Below, piece after piece: positions 23,035-30,182 of a stretch of DNA of 35,868 nucleotides; within the stretch, counting starts at the first letter, position 1, and each line of letters begins with the position of its first letter. A program made the position numbers and the translations under genes. The DNA comes from Mesorhizobium sp. Root102. Its GTDB lineage: Bacteria > Pseudomonadota > Alphaproteobacteria > Rhizobiales > Rhizobiaceae. Location of the stretch: NCBI RefSeq assembly GCF_001425625.1, contig NZ_LMCP01000027.1:1-35868 (forward strand), read 5' to 3'. The notes under the pieces were generated by a model. That model was not told the origin of the DNA, did not search any database, and saw only the letters and a list, made by a program, of their open reading frames with translations.

Positions 23035-23048
23035 TTGATGCGTGTCAA
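23035..23048. promoter_or_regulatory. Fnr/FixK-type box TTGATGCGTGTCAA
   Basis: One mismatch. It is centred 64.5 bases before the FtsH start, the typical spacing in this window, and 42.5 bases before the divergent kinase start. Confidence 0.8.
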
Positions 23049-23105
23049 GGACGCGCCCGCTGATCGTGACATTCTGCCAATGAATGCAATTTCCGGCTGG
23101 ATGTC

Positions 23106-24926
23106 ATGGATCGCAAACACACCTTCAACATAGGCTACGTCATCGTTGCTGTCCTGATCATTGGACTGTTTCAGGTCTGGTTCGCTTATCGCGACACTGC
23201 CCAGCTCTCCTACAGTGACGTGATCCGTCTCACCGAAGAGGGCAAGGTGGCGTCCGTCACGCTGACCGAGACCATGATCGAGGGCTCGTTCAAGGAGCCG
23301 CAGGATGGCAAGACGGCGTTTCTTGCCAATCGCGTCGACCCTGCGGCAGTTGCGGTTTTCGAGAAGGCCGGCGTCAAGATCACTGGGGCGTCCGACAGCA
23401 ACTGGCTGACGACAATTCTTTCCTGGATATTGCCCGCGCTGATCTTCGTCGGCCTCTGGACGTTCTTTTTCCGCGGGTTCGCCGACAGGCAAGGCATGGG
23501 CGGCCTGATTAATATCGGCAAGTCGAAGGCTAAGGTCTATCTGGAGCGCAAGACAGGTGTGACTTTCGGAGACGTGGCGGGCGTCGACGAAGCCAAGGCC
23601 GAACTGCAGGAAATCGTTTCCTTCCTCAAGGACAAGGACAAGTACGGTCGCCTCGGCGCGCGTATCCCCAAAGGCATCCTGCTGGTCGGGCCGCCTGGAA
23701 CCGGCAAGACATTGATGGCGCGCGCCGTCGCCGGTGAAGCAGGGGTGCCCTTCTTTTCCATCTCAGGCTCGGAATTCGTCGAGATGTTCGTCGGTGTGGG
23801 TGCGGCCCGTGTGCGTGACCTGTTCGAGCAGGCCCGGCAGGCCGCGCCTTGCATCATCTTCATCGATGAACTCGATGCACTCGGCCGCGCCCGCAGCCCG
23901 TTCGCAGGCTACGGCGGCGGTGATGAAAAAGAGCAGACATTGAACCAACTGCTCTCGGAACTCGACGGTTTCGATCCACGTGTTGGTATCGTGCTGCTTG
24001 CCGCCACCAATCGGCCCGAAATCCTGGACCCGGCTCTGCTGCGCGCTGGGCGCTTCGACCGGCAGGTCGTTCTGGACCGGCCCGACCGCAAGGGCAGGGA
24101 GGCCATCGTCAAGGTCCACATCAAGAACGTCTCGACCGCGCCTGGCGTCGGCACGGATGAGATCGCCGCGATAACGCCCGGTTTCACCGGCGCTGATCTT
24201 GCCAATCTCGTCAACGAGGCGGCCATCATCGCCACGCGGCGTGGCGCCGACAAGGTGACGATGGATGACTTCACCAATGCGGTCGAGCGCATCGTAGCAG
24301 GCTCGGAACGCAAAAGCCGATTGCTGAAACCCCAGGAGCGTGAGCGTGTCGCCTTTCACGAAATGGGGCATGCCTTGGTCGCGGTCGCGACGCAAAGCGC
24401 CGATCCGGTGCACAAGGTATCCATCATCCCGCGCTCGATCGGTGCTCTCGGTTTCACCATGCAGCGCCCGACGGAGGACCGGTTCCTGATCACCGTCAGT
24501 GAGCTGAAGGACCGAATGGTCGTCCTGATGGGCGGCCGCGCGGCCGAGGAAATCATATTCGGCGAAGTCTCAACCGGGGCGGCCGACGACCTCGCCAAGG
24601 TCACCGATGTTGCCCGTCAATGTGTCACCCGCTTCGGAATGGATCCGACGGTGGGTCAGGCCGTTCTCGAAGAGCAGCGCCTGCAATGGCTGGGTGACGG
24701 CCCTGGCATGCCAAACAAGAAAGACTATTCGGAGGCCACGGCGCGGGAAGTCGACTTGGCGGTGCGCGGCATGATCGAGGAGGCCTTTGCCAGTGCCAAG
24801 GACGTGCTCCGGGCGAGGGTCACCGACCTGCGCGCCGGCGCCAAGTTGTTGCTCGAGAAAGAGACGTTGACGCCTGACGACTTCGCGCCGTTGCAGCGAA
24901 CCGCCGAGCTGGTCTCGGCGGCGTGA
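23106..24926 (+). CDS. ftsH: ATP-dependent zinc metalloprotease FtsH
   Basis: The 606-residue membrane-bound AAA protease degrades misfolded membrane and short-lived proteins. Two membrane helices (about 9-27 and 103-122) flank a small periplasmic domain. They are followed by the AAA module with Walker A GPPGTGKT (195-202), Walker B CIIFIDELDA (249-258), the second region of homology around TNRPEILDPALLRAGRFDR (301-319), and the zinc site HEMGH (418-422). The third zinc ligand lies near ADDLAKVTDVAR. It lacks the long acidic C-terminal tail of housekeeping FtsH and is probably an accessory copy. An Fnr-type box is correctly spaced upstream. The flavin-binding protein gene follows after 52 bases. 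Confidence 0.95.
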   Translation: MDRKHTFNIGYVIVAVLIIGLFQVWFAYRDTAQLSYSDVIRLTEEGKVASVTLTETMIEGSFKEPQDGKTAFLANRVDPAAVAVFEKAGVKITGASDSNWLTTILSWILPALIFVGLWTFFFRGFADRQGMGGLINIGKSKAKVYLERKTGVTFGDVAGVDEAKAELQEIVSFLKDKDKYGRLGARIPKGILLVGPPGTGKTLMARAVAGEAGVPFFSISGSEFVEMFVGVGAARVRDLFEQARQAAPCIIFIDELDALGRARSPFAGYGGGDEKEQTLNQLLSELDGFDPRVGIVLLAATNRPEILDPALLRAGRFDRQVVLDRPDRKGREAIVKVHIKNVSTAPGVGTDEIAAITPGFTGADLANLVNEAAIIATRRGADKVTMDDFTNAVERIVAGSERKSRLLKPQERERVAFHEMGHALVAVATQSADPVHKVSIIPRSIGALGFTMQRPTEDRFLITVSELKDRMVVLMGGRAAEEIIFGEVSTGAADDLAKVTDVARQCVTRFGMDPTVGQAVLEEQRLQWLGDGPGMPNKKDYSEATAREVDLAVRGMIEEAFASAKDVLRARVTDLRAGAKLLLEKETLTPDDFAPLQRTAELVSAA

Positions 24927-24978
24927 AGGCGACGCGGGCGGAGATGCTGGCCCCCTTTGAACAAACGAGGAGAGTGTC

Positions 24979-25497
24979 ATGAAACACAAGCTTCAGCAGA
25001 AGATGATCGACATCCTGGCCCGTTGCATGGACATGACGATTGCAACGACCCGCTCCGATGGCTCGCCACAGGCGACGGTGGTCTCGTTCGTCCATGACGG
25101 TCTGCTGCTCTATTTCGGCTGCGGAGCCGGCTCGCAAAAGGCGATGAATATTTCTCGCGACCCGCGCGTTTCGGTCGCCATGACCGCACCCTATGAGAAC
25201 TGGCTGGAGATCAATGGGTTATCGATGGCGGCGACCGCGAGGGAGGTCGTCTTGCCTTCCGAACTCACAGAAATCGGACGCATGATGGTCCAGCGCTTCC
25301 CGCAGATTTCGGCTATCCAGCCTAGTGAAGCCGCACCCGTGAAGCTGTTCAGGGTACGGCCCACGATCATCTCTGTGCTCGACTATTCCCTGGGTTTTGG
25401 TCACACCGACCTCGTCAAGATCGGGGCCGATGACATCGCCGAAACCTTGGACAGCATGCGACACCATTGGCTTGTAGGCACTTCCGCGACCTCATGA
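24979..25497 (+). CDS. Pyridoxamine 5'-phosphate oxidase-family flavin-binding protein
   Basis: The 172-residue protein has the split-barrel FMN-binding fold pattern: MTIATTRSDGSPQATVVSFVHDGLLLYFGCG, then QKAMNISRDPRVSVAM and an extended C-terminal part. It probably binds FMN or F420-like cofactors and may reduce small molecules; vitamin B6 synthesis is not implied. A strong GAGGAGAG ribosome site precedes the ATG. It follows ftsH by 52 bases with no terminator and is likely cotranscribed from the Fnr box at 23035. It is a different subfamily from the truncated copy at 9706. Confidence 0.87.
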   Translation: MKHKLQQKMIDILARCMDMTIATTRSDGSPQATVVSFVHDGLLLYFGCGAGSQKAMNISRDPRVSVAMTAPYENWLEINGLSMAATAREVVLPSELTEIGRMMVQRFPQISAIQPSEAAPVKLFRVRPTIISVLDYSLGFGHTDLVKIGADDIAETLDSMRHHWLVGTSATS

Positions 25498-25541
25498 TGT
25501 TCGCGCCAATCGTCCAACCAGCTGACTCTCTGACCCGGGCA

Positions 25542-25555
25542 TTGAGCCGGATCAA
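25542..25555. promoter_or_regulatory. Fnr/FixK-type box TTGAGCCGGATCAA
   Basis: One mismatch, and identical to the box at 15655-15668. It is centred 81.5 bases before the BON protein start. Confidence 0.78.
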
Positions 25556-25629
25556 TGACCAGAGGCGCAAAGGATGTTTTTTGTTGCCGCTGCGGGCGAG
25601 AAGTCCGCTCAACAAACAGGAGACAGACC

Positions 25630-26277
25630 ATGACGGATATAACGTTGCGTCAGAACATTCTCGATGAGTTGGAATTCGAGCCGAGCATCGACGCTGCCCA
25701 CATCGGCGTCGCCGTGGAAGACGGCATCGTCACCCTGACCGGGCATGTCTCTTCCTATTGGGAAAAGACCACCGCCGAAAATGTGGTCAAGCGGGTCAAG
25801 GGCGTGAAGGGCATCGCCGAGGAAATCGAAGTCCGGCTGATTGGACAGAAGGGAACCGCGGACGACGAGATCGCCAAGCGTGCGGTCGATGCTGTCACCT
25901 GGAACGTCTCCATCCCGAGGGACAAGGTGCAGGTCAAGGTACAGGATGGATGGATCACGCTGACGGGGAAACTCGAATGGCAGTACCAGAAGAATGCTGC
26001 GGCCGAGGCCGTGCGCGGCCTGGCAGGCGTTGTCGGCGTTGCCAACCAGATCGAAATCACCCCACGTGCCTCGGTGCCCGACGTCAAGAAGCGCATCGAG
26101 GATGCGCTGAAACGTGACGCGGAAACCGAAGCACAGGCGATCCGGGTCCACGTCTCGGACGGAAGGGTAACGCTCGAGGGCAAGGTCAAGGCCTGGTCCG
26201 AGCGTCAGGCGGCGGAACGTGCCGCATGGTCGTCACCGGGCGTCCGGATGGTGGAAGATCGGATTTCCATAATCTGA
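25630..26277 (+). CDS. Protein with three BON domains
   Basis: The 215-residue product contains three tandem BON domains, at about residues 5-70, 78-145 and 150-215. Each has the repeated I.V.V.DG.VTL.G.V pattern and a closing G.V.G....I. BON domains bind phospholipid surfaces or stabilise envelope structures, as in OsmY. There is no signal peptide, which is unusual beside periplasmic OsmY but common for these cytoplasmic triple-BON proteins. I chose ATG 25630 because AGGAGACA precedes it; the frame is open to 25555. The Fnr-type box lies upstream. A strong hairpin follows the stop. Confidence 0.9.
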   Translation: MTDITLRQNILDELEFEPSIDAAHIGVAVEDGIVTLTGHVSSYWEKTTAENVVKRVKGVKGIAEEIEVRLIGQKGTADDEIAKRAVDAVTWNVSIPRDKVQVKVQDGWITLTGKLEWQYQKNAAAEAVRGLAGVVGVANQIEITPRASVPDVKKRIEDALKRDAETEAQAIRVHVSDGRVTLEGKVKAWSERQAAERAAWSSPGVRMVEDRISII

Positions 26278-26293
26278 TGGGGCCGACAAGCTC

Positions 26294-26326
26294 GGCGCGG
26301 CGGCTTCCGTGAGTTGCCGCCGCGCC
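26294..26326 (+). terminator. Perfect 11-bp GC hairpin after the BON gene
   Basis: GGCGCGGCGGC pairs exactly with GCCGCCGCGCC across an 11-base loop, starting 17 bases after the BON stop. No T-run follows, so it may act as an mRNA-stabilising structure or attenuator more than as a classical terminator. Confidence 0.55.
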
Positions 26327-26476
26327 AATGCAGCGCGCAGTGTGAATTCGGTCAAGAGAAGTACGCTCGGAGGAAGAGGGCGCTCTCTTCTAGTCCACGA
26401 GGCGACGATGATCGTTGCCAATGATGGCGAGGGAGTGCGTTGGACCTCGATCAAACCATGTCAAAGGAGAAACGAA

Positions 26477-26881
26477 ATGATTCTGGCTAATGGCACTATC
26501 GTCGCGGTCACCGACGGCGCGAAGCTGCGTCTCTTCCGCAACAAGAGCCCCGAACCCCGGATCGATCTGGTAGAATTGCCCGAACCGGTGCTGCACTCGG
26601 CTAACACGGGCTCGGGCGGACGGCATCACAGTTCCACGGCCAATCCCGACGACTCCCGCCTGCGGGAGGACGATTTTGCCGCCGCCGTGGCTGCCTATCT
26701 CAATCGCGAAGCGCTGACCGAAGCGTTCACGCATGTGGTGGTGATCGCCGATCCGCGCACGCTGGGCGAGCTGCGCAAGCACTTCCAGGCTTCGCTGAAA
26801 GCAAAGTTGGTGGGCGAGCTGACCAAGGATCTCGCGAAACACCCCGTCGAAGCCATCGAGAACACATTGGCGGCGGCTTGA
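26477..26881 (+). CDS. Host attachment protein family (PF10116 type)
   Basis: The 134-residue protein begins with a strand-rich half (ANGTIVAVTDGAKLRLFRNKS), followed by a basic-polar linker with GGRHHSST. The conserved helical half contains FAAAVAAYLNREALTEAFTHVVVIADPRTLGELRKHF and GELTKDLAKHPVEAIENTL. This is the family named for a plant-attachment phenotype in Agrobacterium. The fold resembles release-factor/Pelota-type domains, so the true role may be intracellular. AAGGAGAAAC precedes the ATG. Only a poor half-site (GATCAA near 26450) lies upstream. Readthrough from the BON gene is possible through the hairpin. Confidence 0.88.
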   Translation: MILANGTIVAVTDGAKLRLFRNKSPEPRIDLVELPEPVLHSANTGSGGRHHSSTANPDDSRLREDDFAAAVAAYLNREALTEAFTHVVVIADPRTLGELRKHFQASLKAKLVGELTKDLAKHPVEAIENTLAAA

Positions 26882-26959
26882 GCCCCGCCCGGACTATGGA
26901 CCAGGCTTCGCTGATCTTGACGGACAGGCTGCCACAGCCAGAGACCGCATGCCACGACC

Positions 26960-26973
26960 TTGATCGGCATCCG
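26960..26973. promoter_or_regulatory. Degenerate Fnr-type half-site TTGATCGGCATCCG
   Basis: The left half is perfect, but the right half is ATCCG. It lies between the host-attachment gene and the 3' end of the small gene at 27014. No start codon is at a fitting distance, so it may be a relic. Confidence 0.3.
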
Positions 26974-27013
26974 TCAAGGGCACGGCCGGATCACCGACAC
27001 GCGGAAGCTGCTG

Positions 27014-27229
27014 CTAGAGGAGAGAGAAGTTCGAGCCGAGAAAGACGAGAACCTGACCGGTGATCAGGGGAATTTTCAATATGGGACCATTCTCGCCGCT
27101 ATCCTGGATCGGCGATCCCGCGACGTAAGGATGCACCTTCAGGATGTTTTTCCAGATCGTTGGAAAATCCGCTCCCTTGTTCTTTTCAGCGTTGCACGCA
27201 GTGAGAAGCCTCGCGACGATGTCCGTCAT
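27014..27229 (-). CDS. Small conserved protein of unknown function, Fnr-controlled
   Basis: The 71-residue product reads MTDIVARLLTAC, then a KGADFPTIWKNILKVHPYV core and a C-terminal GPILKIPLITGQVLVF. The A-DFPT-W-x-x-L-x-x-HP pattern recurs in small rhizobial proteins and has no known function. It has no signal peptide and no metal site. The exact Fnr box at 27292-27305 is centred 69.5 bases before the ATG, and no other gene could use that box, which supports this as a real gene. A decayed copy lies at 2981-3185. Confidence 0.75.
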   Translation of the reverse strand: MTDIVARLLTACNAEKNKGADFPTIWKNILKVHPYVAGSPIQDSGENGPILKIPLITGQVLVFLGSNFSLL

Positions 27230-27291
27230 TGAACCCGCATTAATAAAGTGCCTGATTTCAAATCATATGAACGAACACGGCTGGGATGGTT

Positions 27292-27305
27292 TTGATTTCG
27301 ATCAA
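27292..27305. promoter_or_regulatory. Fnr/FixK box TTGATTTCGATCAA
   Basis: This exact site is centred 69.5 bases before the small gene at 27229. The gene on the other side (ChaB) ends toward it, so it can only serve the small gene. Confidence 0.85.
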
Positions 27306-27316
27306 ATTGCCAGGGC

Positions 27317-27526
27317 TCAAATGGGTACCCATTGTCTGCCTTGCTTTCGATAGAGGCGCTTCACGGCAGCCCAAGCGACACGGTGGGCTGTTTCTTCACG
27401 CCTTTCGCCTTGGTCGGCATATTCGTCCCAGGCGCTGTTGAAGGCAGCGCGAAAGATCTCCTGGGCATGCAGGGGCAAATGCGCCCTGACGGACGGTGGA
27501 AGGTCTTTCTCGGTCGCATATGGCAT
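27317..27526 (-). CDS. ChaB family protein
   Basis: The 69-residue product is nearly all ChaB domain: PYATEKDLPPSVRAHLPLHAQEIFRAAFNSAWDEYAD followed by REETAHRVAWAAVKRLYRK. ChaB was named for cation-transport regulation in E. coli, but the biochemical role is unclear. I chose ATG 27526 over the longer start at 27544 because AGGAGGG lies correctly in front of it and the domain begins at once. It follows the stress-protein gene by 72 bases and is probably transcribed with it. Confidence 0.9.
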   Translation of the reverse strand: MPYATEKDLPPSVRAHLPLHAQEIFRAAFNSAWDEYADQGERREETAHRVAWAAVKRLYRKQGRQWVPI

Positions 27527-27598
27527 AGCTATCCCTCCTGGCATGCCAAGCCAAGGCCCATCGCCGGGAACACGCCATGGGTCGCGGGTGGCGGACGA

Positions 27599-28423
27599 TC
27601 AGCTTGACATGAAGCGGCAGATCCGGACGTCATCTAGCAGCGAGCGGGTAACGCCGCCGAATACCCATTCCCTGATCCGACTGTGCCCGTAGGCGCCCGA
27701 TACAATAAGGTCGGCGTTGGCGGAGCTCAGGAAGTCTATCAGCCTGTTGCTCTCGTCATCGGCTTTCAGGACTTCGGTGCGAGCCGTGATGCCATGCGTG
27801 GCCAGGAAGGTCGCAACATCCTCGATGCCGGCACTGATCCTGTCGTCGGGCTCGGAAGCGACCATGACCACGATTACCTCGTTTGCCATTGCCATCAGCG
27901 GCACGGCGTCAGCCACCGCGCGCCTCGCTTCGCGCGTATCCTTCCAGGCGACGACGATCCTGCCTGTCGGCGCATGCTCCGCGCCGCCTGACGCGATCAG
28001 CAGCGGCCTGCCGGCGCGCAGCACGAGGCTGCCGGGATCGACGGTCCGATAGGAATCGCCGGTGGAAGCCCCTTCAGAGGCGCCAGTGATGATAAGGTCG
28101 GCGATCCTTGCTGTCGTGACCAAGGCGTGGTCGGGGTTGTCGAGCGTATTGCGCCATTCCGTCGCCACCGAACCAGCAACCAGACTATCGAACTCGGCGT
28201 GGAGGTCCTTGAACCGTTTTTGGATGTCATCCTTCAATTGCTGCCAGACCTCCGCGGCTATCGCGGCACCTTCAGGTGCCATCGTGACCGGCAGGGGTGC
28301 ATCAGCTGCGCAGAAGCCAATCAGCCGAGCCTCGCAACGCTTGGCAAGATCGATGGCGATCCTGGTGATCGGCCCGATCGGACCGTCTATGTCCACATTC
28401 AGCAGGATGGATTTGTAGCTCAT
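27599..28423 (-). CDS. Universal stress protein, tandem UspA domains
   Basis: The 274-residue protein has two UspA domains. The first starts at YKSILLNVDIDGP, and the second ends with the complete ATP loop GAYGHSRIREWVFGGVTRS. The linker keeps GRIVVAWKDTREARRAVADA, the start of domain 2. It resembles the protein at 29125 much more than the one at 8840, suggesting a local duplication. The box at 28490-28503 is centred 73.5 bases upstream of the ATG. The ChaB gene follows. Confidence 0.93.
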   Translation of the reverse strand: MSYKSILLNVDIDGPIGPITRIAIDLAKRCEARLIGFCAADAPLPVTMAPEGAAIAAEVWQQLKDDIQKRFKDLHAEFDSLVAGSVATEWRNTLDNPDHALVTTARIADLIITGASEGASTGDSYRTVDPGSLVLRAGRPLLIASGGAEHAPTGRIVVAWKDTREARRAVADAVPLMAMANEVIVVMVASEPDDRISAGIEDVATFLATHGITARTEVLKADDESNRLIDFLSSANADLIVSGAYGHSRIREWVFGGVTRSLLDDVRICRFMSS

Positions 28424-28489
28424 CGGTGGCGCTCTTCTTTTGTATTGATTCGATGAACTGAGACTAGACCACGCAAGGCATAGCGTTCC

Positions 28490-28503
28490 TTGACGCCGAT
28501 CAA
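28490..28503. promoter_or_regulatory. Fnr/FixK-type box TTGACGCCGATCAA
   Basis: One mismatch. It is centred 73.5 bases before the stress-protein start at 28423 and lies just past the end of the flavin-reductase gene. Confidence 0.8.
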
Positions 28504-28513
28504 GCGGCCGACT

Positions 28514-29050
28514 TCAAGGCATGCTTGACTCGAAATGGATGATCTCGCCGTCCACCACGAAGGCTCCCATTCCAACATGGTGGATGGTTTTGGGCTTTGG
28601 CTGCCCCGGATCAACCCACGCCTTCACAACCTCCAGAACGAAGAGATTGTATTTGTTGACCAAGCGGGTATCGACGACGCGGCATTCCAGATTGGCAAAG
28701 CATTCAGCGACCAAGGGTGCCGCGACATGCTCGGCAGGCAGCGGCGTGAGCCAGGTCGTCGCGAACTTGTCTCTGTCTCGACCTGAGCAGTTGCCTATCT
28801 CCACGATTTTTTCTGCCAGCCCTACGGCCGGAATCGCGATCACGCACTCCTTCGTGTCGCGCAACGCGGCAAACGAGAAGTCGCCGTTCGATACGACACA
28901 GGCAATTGTCGGCGGCGTGAACTCCACCATCATGTGCCACGACATGGTCATGACATTGGCCCGACCTCTGGCACGGGTTGTCAGCAAAACGACCGGACCA
29001 GGCTCTATCAGCCGATAGACCTCGGCAAGCGGCAGTTCCTTCATCTTCAT
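28514..29050 (-). CDS. Flavin reductase-like domain protein
   Basis: The 178-residue protein has the flavoredoxin/flavin-reductase split barrel: RLIEPGPVVLLTTRARGRANVMTMSWHMMVEFTPPTIACVV spread over strands 1-4, then a NYxL-like KYNLFVLEVVKAWVD. Such proteins bind FMN and reduce it or transfer electrons, commonly supplying reduced flavin to oxygenases. It follows the stress-protein gene at 29125 by 74 bases on the same strand, with no box of its own, so it is likely expressed from the Fnr box at 30002. Confidence 0.88.
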   Translation of the reverse strand: MKMKELPLAEVYRLIEPGPVVLLTTRARGRANVMTMSWHMMVEFTPPTIACVVSNGDFSFAALRDTKECVIAIPAVGLAEKIVEIGNCSGRDRDKFATTWLTPLPAEHVAAPLVAECFANLECRVVDTRLVNKYNLFVLEVVKAWVDPGQPKPKTIHHVGMGAFVVDGEIIHFESSMP

Positions 29051-29124
29051 ACCTCCGTCGCATCCCTATATTGCCTCGCGGAAGGCGGCCGCCACTCAGG
29101 CGACGCCTACATTCGGCGATATCG

Positions 29125-29946
29125 TCAGTTCGAGAACAGCCGATTGACTGAGCCTGTCTTGAGCAGGGAGCGGGTCATGCCTCCGAAGGCCCATTCACGG
29201 ACCCGGCTATGACCGTAGCCGCCAGCGACCACAAGTTCAGCACCCAGAACACGGGCGAGTTCGGTGATGGTTTCGCAAACGTCCCCATGACCGGCGCCTA
29301 GAACCTCCGATCTCGCCTTGACGCCATGCCTCATCAGGAACCGGACGACGTCGCTGACACTTTCGCGCGCATCCCTCTGGTTCTGTTCCTCGATCGTCGC
29401 CACGAGCACATCTTGTGCGTCAGTAAGAAAGGGCAGTGCGTCGATGACTGCGCGCCGAGCCTCGCGAGTATCCTTCCACGCCACCAGAACTTTCTTGGGG
29501 TCGGGCGGAGTAAGTTGGTCGGCCCCAATTAGCACGGGCCGTCCAGCCGACAGCACTAACGTCCCTATATCGACTGCCCGGTGGTGATCACCGGCAACTC
29601 CCGAGGCCGGCGTTCCGGTCACGATCAGGTCTGCTGCGCGGGCATGCATCGCGAGCAGACGTGTTGGATCGCCGATCTCCTCGCGCCAGGAGGCGTCGTC
29701 TCCGACAAGGCTCAGGAATTCTTCCTTCAGGCTCTTCAGGCGATCCTCGATCTCGGTCCGGCGTTGACGCATGATTTCCGCCGCCGCCATGCCGCCATCG
29801 TCGCCCGGAACAAACACATATGAATCGGCGGCGGCAAAACCGATCAGCGTAGCTTCGAAGCGCCGCGCCAACTCCAGCGCATAGGTCGTTCGCGGCGCTG
29901 CCGGAGAATCGACATCGAGTTGAACCATGATGGTGTTGAAGATCAT
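29125..29946 (-). CDS. Universal stress protein, tandem UspA domains
   Basis: The 273-residue protein has two UspA domains, starting IFNTIMVQLDVDSPAAPR, with KKVLVAWKDTREARRAVIDA opening the second domain and the ATP loop GGYGHSRVREWAFGGMTRS near the C-terminus. I chose ATG 29946 because CGGAGG lies 7 bases before it; the frame is open to 30042 across the Fnr box. The box at 30002-30015 is centred 62.5 bases upstream. The flavin-reductase gene follows. Confidence 0.93.
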   Translation of the reverse strand: MIFNTIMVQLDVDSPAAPRTTYALELARRFEATLIGFAAADSYVFVPGDDGGMAAAEIMRQRRTEIEDRLKSLKEEFLSLVGDDASWREEIGDPTRLLAMHARAADLIVTGTPASGVAGDHHRAVDIGTLVLSAGRPVLIGADQLTPPDPKKVLVAWKDTREARRAVIDALPFLTDAQDVLVATIEEQNQRDARESVSDVVRFLMRHGVKARSEVLGAGHGDVCETITELARVLGAELVVAGGYGHSRVREWAFGGMTRSLLKTGSVNRLFSN

Positions 29947-30001
29947 TTTCGTGCCTCCGATGAGATTTATTGCAGGATCACCGGAGGTCCGATCTCGCGC
30001 C

Positions 30002-30015
30002 TTGATGCGCATCAA
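30002..30015. promoter_or_regulatory. Fnr/FixK box TTGATGCGCATCAA
   Basis: This exact and almost fully palindromic site is centred 62.5 bases before the stress-protein ATG at 29946. It supports the shorter start, since the longer frame would begin upstream of the box. Confidence 0.87.
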
Positions 30016-30182
30016 AGCAAATCCGTCAGGGCACATCGTCATCGCCGGCTGGCGAGACGCCGGACGCTGTAGCCAAGAGAGAACAATCGACTTGAATGAG
30101 AATGCGGGCAGCGCGGCACTGCTGCGCCGAAATCATCATCGAGTTGTCTATTTCCACCTTAGCAACGACGCTTCGCGTGGTG

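Noticed and set aside
22052..23038. A 328-codon open frame on the + strand
   Set aside because: It is antisense to the APH-like kinase, which has clear catalytic motifs, and has no recognisable domain.
26440..26456. Fnr box before the host-attachment gene
   Set aside because: Only GATCAA is good; the left half is TGGAC or shifted, with three or fewer matches of five.
30100..30182. Terminator after the chaperonin gene
   Set aside because: The best stem (GCAGC with GCTGC) is only five pairs and lacks a T-run.
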